Assembly (NCBI GenBank): GCA_050180015.1
Contig: JBFXEO010000093.1
Span: 1-10,698 of the forward strand
Direction of reading: 5' to 3'
Origin: JBFXEO01 sp050180015
GTDB taxonomy: Bacteria > Bacteroidota > Bacteroidia > Bacteroidales > Tenuifilaceae
DNA length: 10,698 nucleotides
The position numbers were made by a program, and so were the translations under genes. The first letter of the stretch is position 1, and each line of letters starts with the position of its first letter. Positions 1 to 7,390 of this stretch are shown here, one piece after another. The notes beneath the pieces were generated by a model. The model was not told the origin of the DNA. It was given only the letters and a program-made list of their open reading frames with translations, and made no database searches.

Positions 1-2
1 AG

Positions 3-119
3 CCTTCGTACAGCAATATTTTCAATTTCCCGGAGATATCGGCCATTCATACATTTCTGGCACTAAGGGCAATTGCGAAGGATGAGGCGTTAGTTCGATC
101 GCTGGACAGGTTAAGGTAA
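3..119 (+). CDS. C-terminal fragment of an unidentified protein (5' end outside the window)
   Basis: Frame 3 of the + strand is open from the window edge to a TAA at 117-119 and gives 38 residues. The peptide contains FNFPEISAIHTFLALRAIAK and ends in ...VRSLDRLR. The helical, amphipathic composition and the charged tail look like the end of a real protein, whereas the other two + frames close sooner and read less naturally. No motif allows a family assignment and the start is not in the window. It converges on the MFS gene at 190, leaving 70 bp between the two stops with no hairpin terminator that I can see. This is a plausible partial gene and no more than that. Confidence 0.45.
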   Translation, partial: PSYSNIFNFPEISAIHTFLALRAIAKDEALVRSLDRLR

Positions 120-189
120 TACCGAGGGTTCAATCAGCGACACACCAGGTTGACCTCAAAATTCTCCTCTTTTCGGCTTACCTGTGTTT

Positions 190-1371
190 CTAGGATGATT
201 TTTCATCTTTAACCGCCACCAAAAGGTATATTGCTACAATAGTTGCCACCGTTCCCGATATAATGAAAACTTGCATTGCTCCAACTTTAAGCCAGATTAA
301 ACCTGCAAGGCTGCTTGCTATGAGCGTGGCAATACTCTGGAAGCTGGTGTAGAATCCAATGGCAGTGGCGGTTTTATTTTTACTAACCATATTGCTGATC
401 CATGCTTTGGAAATTCCCTCTGTTGCAGCAGCGTAGAAAGCGTATAGCCCGAATAGCACGGCAAAAATGGGAAGCCTACTGGCAAAGCCAAATAGCAGGT
501 AAACAGCTCCAAAGGTGAAAATTCCGAATACCATAATACGTTTCATTCCCAGCTTATCGGCTAGGTGGCCCATGGGTAACGATAGCACTGCATAGATAAG
601 GTTGTAAAAGATATAGAGTGAAATCATCTGGGTATCGGTACACCCCCGCTCTTTCACCATGAGTAGCAGAAAAGCATCGGAACTGTTGAATAGTGCAAAT
701 ATAAGAAGCCCAGCCACCAAAAGTTTATACTTTACGGGAGCTTGCCTCCAGTAGCTGAAATAGCTGAAAAATCCTTTTTTGCCATCAGGTTGTTTCTCTT
801 CCTGTTTCTTTTTTTCCGAGAGGAAAAACGTTAATGCAACTGCAACTAAGCCCGGTACAAAGGCAATGATAAAAAGCCATTGGTAGTTCCCGGGGTAAAA
901 GTACAGGTATATTAGTGCGGCTACCGGGCCAATGGCAGCCCCAAGGGTATCCATTCCCCGGTGAAATCCAAACACTTTTCCCTTTGTTTGAGGGGTTGCC
1001 TCGTCGCTAAGTAGGGCATCGCGTGCACTGTTCCGTATTCCCTTGCCCAGCCTATCCATGGTTCTTATCCCGAATATCCAAAGCGGAAATGTGAATGCAG
1101 CCATTAGCGGTTTGGATATTGCGCTTAGCAGGTAGCCCCAGCGTACGAATGGAACCCTTTTGCCAATTCTATCGGATATACTTCCAAAGTACCCCTTGCT
1201 TAATCCGGCGGTTGCTTCCGCAAGCCCTTCCAGTATTCCAATAAGAAGTACAGAAAATCCTATGGATTTAAGAAAAACGGGCATTACCGGGTAAAGCATT
1301 TCGCTGGCAATGTCGGTGAATAGGCTTACAAACGAAACTAAAAGTATGGTTTTGGTAAGAAATTTTTTCAT
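190..1371 (-). CDS. Major facilitator superfamily (MFS) transporter, 12-TM type
   Basis: The 393-residue product is an inner-membrane secondary transporter; its substrate cannot be read from the sequence. Residues 1-185 form the first six-helix half. It opens with a TDIASEMLYPVMPVFL segment typical of one large MFS subgroup, followed by the loop 2-3 signature motif A as GSISDRIGKR (63-72). A basic, Lys/Glu-rich cytoplasmic loop (about 184-213) separates this from the second half, which repeats motif A as GHLADKLGMKR (268-278). The length is normal for the superfamily. The ATG at 1371 gives a short positively charged N-terminus (MKKF) leading straight into helix 1. The gene is transcribed away from pyruvate kinase and shares the 291-bp intergenic region with it; a small palindrome lies 52 bp upstream of the start. 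Drug efflux or metabolite export are both possible. Confidence 0.9.
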   Translation of the reverse strand: MKKFLTKTILLVSFVSLFTDIASEMLYPVMPVFLKSIGFSVLLIGILEGLAEATAGLSKGYFGSISDRIGKRVPFVRWGYLLSAISKPLMAAFTFPLWIFGIRTMDRLGKGIRNSARDALLSDEATPQTKGKVFGFHRGMDTLGAAIGPVAALIYLYFYPGNYQWLFIIAFVPGLVAVALTFFLSEKKKQEEKQPDGKKGFFSYFSYWRQAPVKYKLLVAGLLIFALFNSSDAFLLLMVKERGCTDTQMISLYIFYNLIYAVLSLPMGHLADKLGMKRIMVFGIFTFGAVYLLFGFASRLPIFAVLFGLYAFYAAATEGISKAWISNMVSKNKTATAIGFYTSFQSIATLIASSLAGLIWLKVGAMQVFIISGTVATIVAIYLLVAVKDEKSS

Positions 1372-1422
1372 GGTGTAATTACAGGTTTAAAATGAAAAAT
1401 GTATCTAAGATATTCAAGTTTT

Positions 1423-1435
1423 AGGATATTATCCT
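1423..1435. promoter_or_regulatory. Small perfect palindrome upstream of the MFS gene, possible operator
   Basis: The sequence AGGATA-T-TATCCT has perfect 6-bp arms around a single central base. It lies 52 bp upstream of the MFS start codon, between the divergent MFS and pyruvate kinase genes. A site of this size and place could be an operator for a transporter regulator, but no regulator gene is adjacent and a 6-bp palindrome can arise by chance in AT-rich DNA. Confidence 0.25.
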
Positions 1436-1510
1436 TAGACAGTGTAGAATAAATTTTAATACAATTTAAGGGATTTCATCTATACCCCACTAACAGCCCG
1501 GCGTTCACAC

Positions 1511-1627
1511 TCAACTCTGAATAATTTTAGGATTGTTTTTAGCTATCCACGCACAATACTCAGCATAGGTTACAGGCCAAAGACCCTTTAATGATTTATT
1601 AAAACACCCCACATAAAAATATTCCAT
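1511..1627 (-). CDS. Possible small ORF of 38 residues, unknown function
   Basis: On the - strand an ATG at 1627 opens 38 codons ending in TGA at 1511-1513. The product starts MEYFYVGCF, contains GLWPVTYAEYCAWIAKNNPK and is rich in aromatic residues. It reads more like protein than typical intergenic translation. It might be a small protein or the relic tail of a decayed gene. Its start lies only 8 bp from the pyruvate kinase promoter candidate on the other strand. The bases upstream contain AAatTTTG, one mismatch from the Bacteroidota -7 consensus, which is weak support. No family is recognisable and chance is a real alternative. Confidence 0.25.
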   Translation of the reverse strand: MEYFYVGCFNKSLKGLWPVTYAEYCAWIAKNNPKIIQS

Positions 1628-1635
1628 AACTTGAG

Positions 1636-1643
1636 TATTTTTG
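1636..1643 (+). promoter_or_regulatory. Bacteroidota-type -7 promoter element for pyruvate kinase
   Basis: TATTTTTG matches the Bacteroidota sigma-ABfr -7 consensus TAnnTTTG exactly and ends 19 bp before the pyruvate kinase ATG. This would give a very short leader of roughly a dozen bases. I see no convincing TTG/TTTG -33 element at the usual 17-23 bp spacing upstream, so the assignment rests on the -7 box and its position. The leader is A/T-rich without a Shine-Dalgarno sequence, as is usual in this phylum. Confidence 0.45.
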
Positions 1644-1662
1644 CAGGACAAAATTTTACAGT

Positions 1663-3075
1663 ATGCTTAAGCGAACAAAAATTGTAGCCACTCTATCGGA
1701 CAAACGTTGCGATATTAATTTCATAAAATCGCTTTACGATGCAGGAATGAATGTTGCACGGTTGAATACCGCCCATCTGAACCTAGAAACGGCAAAAGCT
1801 GTCATTGACAGCATTCGCCAGGTTTCGGAAAATATTGCGATACTTGTCGATACTAAAGGCCCAGAAATAAGAACATCATCAAAGGGAGTTGACCTAAAGG
1901 TTGAGACAGGTAAAAAAGTAGTAATCCAAGGCGATCCCGACGGCGAATCGGGTGGCGATACAATTTATGTGAGCTATCCAAATATTGCCGACGAAGTACC
2001 CATCGGTAATTTTATTTTAATAGACGATGGAGAAGTTGAGCTGAAGGCAATAAACAAGCAGGATGGCAAGCTTATTTGCGGGGTAATGAACGGTGGCATC
2101 ATCAAGCTCCGTAAAAGTGTAAACCTTCCGGACTTACACATTAACCTGCCATCGCTCTCGGAAAAGGATAAAGACTTTGTAAAATTTGCCGTTGAAAATA
2201 ACATTGATTTTATTGCCCATAGCTTTGTACGCAACAAACACGATGTGCTAGAGATTAAAGAAATACTGCATCACCATAACAGCCCAATAAAAATTATCGC
2301 AAAAATCGAAAACCAGCAGGGGGTAGATAATATTGATGAAATACTGGATCATGCCTACGGCATAATGGTGGCCCGGGGCGATTTGGGAATTGAAATCCCA
2401 GCCGAGAAACTTCCCGTTATCCAGCGCAGAATAGTAAAAAAATGTATAGAGAGCAAGAAACCGGTGATTATTGCTACCCAAATGCTCCATACCATGATTG
2501 AACATCCCCGCCCCACCCGTGCCGAGATTAGCGACATTGCCAACGCAATTTACCAGCGTGCCGATGCCATAATGCTTAGCGGGGAAACTGCCTATGGTGC
2601 ATACCCCGTAGAATCGGTACAGGTAATGACCAGTGTGGCCCGTGAGGTTGAGGAGGCCTTGGACCCAGATCATACGCTAAACCTGGTTAGGGTAAACAAC
2701 GAGGTTACGGCAACCCTGGCCCGCTCGGCGGTACGTGCGTGTAGCTCGTTGCCCATTAAGGCAATTATTGTTGATACGCTTACCGGAAGAACCGGGCGTT
2801 ACCTGGCGGCATTCCGTGGCAGAATTCCTGTTTACGCAATTTGCTATAAACCAATTGTAATGCGCCAGCTGGCACTCTCATTCGGGGTAGAGGCCGTTTA
2901 CATGGAACCCCGTACCTCGCGCGACCATTTCCTTACCGATGCCATTGGGCTGATGCTGGAACACCGTAAAATTGCCTCGGAGGATGTGGTTCTTATTATT
3001 GGTGGAAGTTTTGGACCAAGTAACGGTGCTACTTTCATGGAAATTAGCAAGGTGAAAAATTTGATCAAAAAATAG
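1663..3075 (+). CDS. pyk: Pyruvate kinase
   Basis: This 470-residue cytoplasmic glycolytic enzyme transfers phosphate from phosphoenolpyruvate to ADP, giving pyruvate and ATP. The (beta/alpha)8 A domain is split (about 1-70 and 165-345) around a lid-like B domain (about 71-163), and a C domain follows (about 346-470). Visible catalytic elements are NVARLN (R33, N35), DTKGPEIRT (D63, T64, E68), the catalytic lysine and metal-binding glutamate in IIAKIENQQG (K214, E216), ARGDLG (D240) and ATQML (T272). SGETAYGAYP follows. The canonical Ser two residues after N35 is Ala37 (NTAH in place of NxSH), and the N-terminal TIGP-like motif reads TLSD. I associate both changes with Bacteroidales enzymes. 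The length is normal for short bacterial forms without an extra C-terminal domain. A TPR gene follows after 11 bp and may be cotranscribed. Confidence 0.97.
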   Translation: MLKRTKIVATLSDKRCDINFIKSLYDAGMNVARLNTAHLNLETAKAVIDSIRQVSENIAILVDTKGPEIRTSSKGVDLKVETGKKVVIQGDPDGESGGDTIYVSYPNIADEVPIGNFILIDDGEVELKAINKQDGKLICGVMNGGIIKLRKSVNLPDLHINLPSLSEKDKDFVKFAVENNIDFIAHSFVRNKHDVLEIKEILHHHNSPIKIIAKIENQQGVDNIDEILDHAYGIMVARGDLGIEIPAEKLPVIQRRIVKKCIESKKPVIIATQMLHTMIEHPRPTRAEISDIANAIYQRADAIMLSGETAYGAYPVESVQVMTSVAREVEEALDPDHTLNLVRVNNEVTATLARSAVRACSSLPIKAIIVDTLTGRTGRYLAAFRGRIPVYAICYKPIVMRQLALSFGVEAVYMEPRTSRDHFLTDAIGLMLEHRKIASEDVVLIIGGSFGPSNGATFMEISKVKNLIKK

Positions 3076-3086
3076 ATCGGTAACGG

Positions 3087-4352
3087 GTGAACTACCAAAC
3101 CATTTTTGCTCCCAGAATAATTCGTTTCCGAGGGGAGTATTTGCAAAGAATACTTTCCTTAACTGCTCTCGTGATACTCTTTACTCTACACGCCGCAAAT
3201 GCCCAGCAAAACTACGAGGCTTGGTACAGGCTGAGGGCAGCAATAGATCGGCAGGAAAAATCAGAAGCCCTGGAATGGATTGACTCCTGCCTAAAGCTAA
3301 AACCTTTACGGTACTCCAACTATATAGATATTGGCAAGGCATACTACCTAAATGAGCAGTACAACGATGCCCTGGTTTACTTTAAAAAGGCAGAGTCAGT
3401 ACGGAGTAACTCTGCGAGTTACCTGTTGGCAAGAACCTACAGTATGCTGGGCGACACATCCAGCTGCTTCCTGTGGTTACAGAAAAATTTAGAATCGGCA
3501 CAAAGAGAGAAAGAGAGTGTAATCCTGCTCGACAGGGCATTCCATAGTATTCAAAAAACTCAGGGATGGAAGAGTATCTGGGAGAAAGATTGGTACAACT
3601 CGCTTAACAAGGTTACTGCCGAAGCAGAATACCTCAACGGTAATCAACGGTTCGAGGAATCGCTCGACCTGCTAAATGCAAGAATTAAGGGTAGCAAAAG
3701 CCGATTTGTACTCTATGAATTAAGAGGCGACGCGTACTTACATTTGAATAACCCGCAGGCAGCAGCCAATGACTATAGCATTGCCTACAAAAAAAGCAAG
3801 AAAAATCCCGTTTACCTTGCCAAAATAGCTCAGGCGTTGGTAGCCAGAAAGCAGTACCCACCAGCAATAAAAAAAATAAACGAAGCGATAGAAAAATCTA
3901 ACGGTGATCCAACGTTTTACCTCGACAGGGCGAAGATATACGGTAAAATGGGACAGCCAGCCTACAGCTTTGATGACCTAAAATACTACTTAACCTTCTA
4001 CCCGAACAATACAGAGGCTATGGAATTGCTTCCAGAAAGTGCATACAATGCAGGTCAATATGTTGATGCCCTTTGGACTTTGGCAAAACTCATAAAAACA
4101 AACCCGGACAACCCAAGGTATCATTTTCTAAGGGGGATTACGTACATCAAAACCGAACAGCCACGGCTAGCCATAGCAGAGCTCGACATTGCCATTGTAA
4201 ATGAGTATAACGTGGCCGAAGCATACTACCATAAAGGCATCGCACTTATAAACCTGGGGGAATACCCCGAGGCATGCAAATGTTTTTCCGCATCGGTGCG
4301 GTATGGAAAATTTAACGCTCAGGAATGGCTGTACAAATACTGCAAAAAATAA
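3087..4352 (+). CDS. Secreted tetratricopeptide-repeat (TPR) protein, non-ATG start
   Basis: The product is an exported helical-repeat scaffold of up to 421 residues with no enzymatic motif. A hydrophobic stretch, RILSLTALVILFTLHAANAQ (21-40), looks like a signal peptide cleaved near ANA-Q. Degenerate TPR units follow, recognisable around 76-105, 206-236, 243-268, 277-302, 344-370 and 378-404 (for example AEAYYHKGIALINLGEYPEA). There is no in-frame ATG ahead of the signal peptide, and an in-frame TAA at 3081-3083 bounds the 5' end. The first candidate is GTG at 3087, used here. TTG at 3141 would give a textbook signal peptide (MQRILSL...) and has AGGGGAG a few bases upstream, so it may be the true start. 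The gene lies 11 bp after pyruvate kinase and is followed by an intrinsic terminator. The partner proteins are unknown. Confidence 0.8.
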   Translation: MNYQTIFAPRIIRFRGEYLQRILSLTALVILFTLHAANAQQNYEAWYRLRAAIDRQEKSEALEWIDSCLKLKPLRYSNYIDIGKAYYLNEQYNDALVYFKKAESVRSNSASYLLARTYSMLGDTSSCFLWLQKNLESAQREKESVILLDRAFHSIQKTQGWKSIWEKDWYNSLNKVTAEAEYLNGNQRFEESLDLLNARIKGSKSRFVLYELRGDAYLHLNNPQAAANDYSIAYKKSKKNPVYLAKIAQALVARKQYPPAIKKINEAIEKSNGDPTFYLDRAKIYGKMGQPAYSFDDLKYYLTFYPNNTEAMELLPESAYNAGQYVDALWTLAKLIKTNPDNPRYHFLRGITYIKTEQPRLAIAELDIAIVNEYNVAEAYYHKGIALINLGEYPEACKCFSASVRYGKFNAQEWLYKYCKK

Positions 4353-4381
4353 TTCAACCTGTAATACGTTACCTACAACTC

Positions 4382-4419
4382 ATCCCGATGATTCAACAGC
4401 TCATCGGGATTTTTTTTTA
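4382..4419 (+). terminator. Rho-independent terminator after the TPR gene
   Basis: A perfect 10-bp stem pairs ATCCCGATGA (4382-4391) with TCATCGGGAT (4401-4410) across a 9-base loop, and eight T residues follow directly. It lies 29 bp after the TPR stop, closes the pyruvate kinase-TPR unit and insulates the TonB receptor gene, which starts 56 bp further on. Confidence 0.9.
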
Positions 4420-4442
4420 TTAAAAGGTTGGATGCTTCAATT

Positions 4443-4475
4443 TTGTTTCCGAAATAGTGTAACGAACGGAAACAA
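4443..4475. promoter_or_regulatory. Perfect 9-bp inverted repeat over the start of the TonB receptor gene
   Basis: TTGTTTCCG (4443-4451) and CGGAAACAA (4467-4475) are exact inverse complements separated by 15 bp; the right arm ends on the A of the receptor's ATG. The arms are centred 24 bp apart, which would suit a dimeric DNA-binding protein. If transcribed, they could instead form an mRNA hairpin hiding the start codon. A CAatTTTG sequence at 4438-4445, one mismatch from the -7 consensus, overlaps the left arm. If that is the promoter, the left arm is not in the transcript and an operator role is favoured. Confidence 0.45.
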
Positions 4476-6610
4476 TGAAAAATATTCTATTAGCAGCATT
4501 AATAATCATTTCTCTAAGCGTTAATGCACAGGTTATTGTTAAAGGAAAAGTTACAGATAAAAGCGGAAACCCTTTAATTGGAGCCAATATTATTGTTAAA
4601 GGAACCTACGACGGTACTGTAACAGACTCTATCGGAAATTATTATTTAAAAGTAAATGCTGAAAACCCTACCCTGATCGCAACCTATATGGGCTACATCA
4701 ATCAGGAAATTCAGGTGAGTTCTGCACAGAGTTCAACGGAAATCAATTTTAAACTAAAGGAGCAGGCCAATCAAATTGAAGGAGTTATTATATCGGCTGG
4801 AACATTCGAAACCGCCGACAGAAAACGCAGCGTTACGCTCCAACCGTTGGATATTGTAACAACTCCCAGTGCAACTGGCGATATTTACGGAGCGTTAACC
4901 TCGTTACCCGGAACCGCAACTATTGGCGAGGATGGTCGCCTATTTGTCCGTGGTGGCGATGGCTACGAGAGCAAAACCTTTATTGATGGTTTACTTTCGA
5001 AAAAACCGTACAGCTCCAACGTCCCTGATTTGCCCAGCCGAGGTCGATTCTCCCCTTTCCTGTTCAGCGGAACAACTTTCAGCACAGGGGGATACTCTGC
5101 AGAGTACGGGCAGGCATTGTCGTCAGCATTAATCCTTAGCACCAACGCATTTCCGCAGAAAACTCAAACCGACATATCGTTAATGTCTGTTGGCGGTGGA
5201 GTTACACAAACATTCAAGGGTGAAAATTCTTCGATATCGGCAGGGGTTGAGTACATGAACCTTCAACCGTACTATCAGCTGTCGTCTCAACGATTCGAGA
5301 TGAATAAATACCCGGAATCTGTTGGCTTAACTTTGGTTGCTCGTCAAAAGTTTGGTAAAGATGGAATGCTTAAGGTTTTCAGTACATATTCAGGAACTCA
5401 TTTTGGGCTGCAATACCCCGACCTAACAGTGCCCGGTTCCATGTCGAATATTTCAATTGAGAACAAGAATAATTACACAAATCTATCGTATAGCGATAAA
5501 TTAGGTAATGGGTGGTATTTGCGAAGCGGCGTTGCCTTTACAATTGACGAGAATAATCTGGACTTGCAATCGTACTTGGTTGATGAAACCAATAGAAATC
5601 TCCAAGCAAAAATTACCTTGAAGAAAAGTTTTAGCGAGAATGCATCGTTACTTTTTGGCGCGGAGGAAACATACAACTACTTCAATCAGGATTACCATGA
5701 GGTTAGTACATCGTTCAGCAATATCAGCAAATTCCACGATTTTGAAACGGCAATTTACGCAGAGGCAGATTACAGACCAATCAGTAAAATTGCGCTAAGG
5801 GCAGGAGTTAGAGGGGAGCATAGCAGCTTGCTAAACGGTAACAACTTGGGTGCGAGATTCTCCGCTGCTGTACGAATTACCAGCTCGTCGCAACTGTCGC
5901 TCGCCTACGGTAATTTTTACCAAACGCCCGAGGAGAGTTTGCTCCGATTTACACATAGCCTTGATTTTGAAAGGGCAAACCACTACATTGCTAATTTTCA
6001 ATGGGAAAGGAACGACAGAATATTCAGAATTGAAGCTTACAAAAAGGACTACCAGAATCTGGTAATGTATAACTCAACGGAATACTGGAATGGTAACTTG
6101 TACAGTAATTTGGGCAAAGGGCATTCCCAGGGAATTGATATATTTTACCGCGACAGAAAAACTTTTAGATCTTTAGAATGCTGGATTTCATACTCCTACG
6201 TGGACTCAAAGCGAATATACCGCGATTACCCCGCAATGGTTACCCCACCTTTTGCGCCAACCCATTCGGCAAGTTTTGTGGCAAAAAAATGGGTGCAGGG
6301 CATTACAACCCAGTTCGGAATCTCAACCACCTTCGCAACAGGACGATCCTACAACAACCCGAATAGCAGCAAATTTATGGACGGCCTTGCCCCATTTTAC
6401 CACGATGTTAGCATTAACTGTAGCCACTTAACTACTATTCTGGGGAAATCCACAATCATCTACAGCTCTATTAACAACCTGCTAGGACGTGACAATATTT
6501 ACGGGTACAGATATTACAGCGTACCCAATGCTGAAGGAGTATATGAAGCATTTCCGCTGAAATCGGACTCGAAGAGGTTTTACTTCGTAGGAATATTTGT
6601 AACACTGTAA
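4475..6610 (+). CDS. TonB-dependent outer-membrane receptor with N-terminal carboxypeptidase-regulatory-like domain
   Basis: The 711-residue product should be an outer-membrane beta-barrel importing a ligand with energy from TonB-ExbBD. A signal peptide (1-19, ending VNA-Q) precedes a CarboxypepD_reg-like beta-sandwich (about 21-95: GKVTDKSGNPLIGANI...GTVTDSIGNYYL). A TonB-box-like EGVIISAG follows at 102-109, then the plug domain (about 115-225, with LFVRGGDGYESKTFIDG), and the barrel runs to the C-terminus, where INNLLGRDNIYGY and RFYFVGIFVTL are typical closing strands. It is shorter than SusC proteins and no SusD lipoprotein lies beside it, so glycan uptake by a SusCD pair is unlikely; a metal chelate, cofactor or peptide is possible but not shown. 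The upstream terminator makes this gene the head of its own unit. A TPR gene follows after 93 bp. Confidence 0.93.
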   Translation: MKNILLAALIIISLSVNAQVIVKGKVTDKSGNPLIGANIIVKGTYDGTVTDSIGNYYLKVNAENPTLIATYMGYINQEIQVSSAQSSTEINFKLKEQANQIEGVIISAGTFETADRKRSVTLQPLDIVTTPSATGDIYGALTSLPGTATIGEDGRLFVRGGDGYESKTFIDGLLSKKPYSSNVPDLPSRGRFSPFLFSGTTFSTGGYSAEYGQALSSALILSTNAFPQKTQTDISLMSVGGGVTQTFKGENSSISAGVEYMNLQPYYQLSSQRFEMNKYPESVGLTLVARQKFGKDGMLKVFSTYSGTHFGLQYPDLTVPGSMSNISIENKNNYTNLSYSDKLGNGWYLRSGVAFTIDENNLDLQSYLVDETNRNLQAKITLKKSFSENASLLFGAEETYNYFNQDYHEVSTSFSNISKFHDFETAIYAEADYRPISKIALRAGVRGEHSSLLNGNNLGARFSAAVRITSSSQLSLAYGNFYQTPEESLLRFTHSLDFERANHYIANFQWERNDRIFRIEAYKKDYQNLVMYNSTEYWNGNLYSNLGKGHSQGIDIFYRDRKTFRSLECWISYSYVDSKRIYRDYPAMVTPPFAPTHSASFVAKKWVQGITTQFGISTTFATGRSYNNPNSSKFMDGLAPFYHDVSINCSHLTTILGKSTIIYSSINNLLGRDNIYGYRYYSVPNAEGVYEAFPLKSDSKRFYFVGIFVTL

Positions 6611-6638
6611 GACTGTTAGGCTATTCGTAAAAATATTA

Positions 6639-6670
6639 CCGAACAGGCAAGCAGCCGAACAACCCGAATA
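6639..6670. repeat. Short direct repeats CCGAACA / CCGAACA / CCGAATA in the leader of the TPR-like gene
   Basis: CCGAACA occurs at 6639-6645 and 6655-6661, and CCGAATA at 6664-6670, all inside the 93-bp gap between the receptor and TPR-like genes. On the opposite strand the core reads GTTCGG, a partial match to the GTT-centred direct repeats bound by LytTR proteins. Such a regulator is encoded 2.4 kb downstream, but the match is loose. Confidence 0.25.
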
Positions 6671-6703
6671 ACCCAAACACCAAATAACTTAATAGCCAAA
6701 AAA

Positions 6704-7351
6704 ATGAAAAGAACAATTTTAACAGCAGCTACCCTAATGGTTTTAGGAAACGCAATGGCTCAACAGCCCGACTTCGAAAGTGCAATGCAAGAAACATTTA
6801 CACTTTTTGATAGTGCCCAAACAACAACCGATTTACAGGCTGTAGCAGGCCAGTTTGAGAGAATTGCCACAGCTGAATCAACCAGGTGGGAGCCCCTTTA
6901 CTACCATGCGTTCACCTACATCAACCTAAGCTTTAGGGAAAAAGATGGCGATAGAAAGGATGCCATACTCGATGTGGCCCAAAAAGGCATTGACAGGGCG
7001 CTGGAGCTGGGAGGCGATAAATCGGAGCTTTACGCCCTGCAAGGGTTTCTTTACCAGGGAAGAATGCAGGTTAGCGCAATACGCGGTATGACTTACTCCC
7101 AAAAGGCAGCAGAAGTTCTTGAGAAAGCTGTAAAAGAAAATCCTGAGAATCCAAGGGCACAATTCCTTTTGGCGCAGAATATCTACTACACTCCTAAGAT
7201 GTTTGGCGGTGGAAGTAAAAACGCATTGCCAAAATTCCAGGAGGCAAAAGGGCTATTTGAAAAAGAGAACGGAAAAACAGGAATTATGCCAAAATGGGGT
7301 GCAAAATCGAATCAACGAATGCTGGATGAATGCTTAAAGGAAAATAGTTAA
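6704..7351 (+). CDS. Exported TPR-like protein of about 215 residues
   Basis: The product has a clear signal peptide (MKRTILTAATLMVLGNAMA, cleavage before QQ at about 19/20) and is predicted to be periplasmic. The mature part is helical and TPR-like: a helix pair around 43-76 (WEPLYYHAFTYINLSF), another at 86-116, and a unit around 133-160 (KAAEVLEKAVKENPENPRAQ). It also has a conserved-looking KMFGGGSKNALPKFQEA stretch (165-181). There is no catalytic motif. To my knowledge, small secreted proteins of this kind occur in Bacteroidota beside TonB receptors and LytTR two-component genes, which fits the neighbours here; I cannot name the family with certainty. The start is fixed by the signal peptide and preceded by an A-rich stretch in place of a Shine-Dalgarno site. 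It may be cotranscribed with the receptor. Confidence 0.8.
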   Translation: MKRTILTAATLMVLGNAMAQQPDFESAMQETFTLFDSAQTTTDLQAVAGQFERIATAESTRWEPLYYHAFTYINLSFREKDGDRKDAILDVAQKGIDRALELGGDKSELYALQGFLYQGRMQVSAIRGMTYSQKAAEVLEKAVKENPENPRAQFLLAQNIYYTPKMFGGGSKNALPKFQEAKGLFEKENGKTGIMPKWGAKSNQRMLDECLKENS

Positions 7352-7390
7352 CTTTAAAAATTTAATAGCATTATTACTGGTTTGCCATTT

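Noticed and set aside
2248..2673. 141-codon open frame antisense to pyruvate kinase
   Set aside because: It lies wholly inside a well-conserved gene, its composition does not resemble a folded protein family, and it has no promoter or start context of its own.
4303..4524. 73-codon + strand frame spanning the TPR gene end and the receptor start
   Set aside because: It runs straight through the intrinsic terminator and overlaps two real genes in another frame.
4475..6610. SusC of a polysaccharide utilization locus
   Set aside because: The receptor is too short for a typical SusC, and no SusD-like lipoprotein or glycoside hydrolase lies nearby.
6926..7162. 78-codon antisense frame in the TPR-like gene
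   Set aside because: It is a shadow of the sense gene, which has a signal peptide and TPR-like helices; nothing supports the antisense reading.
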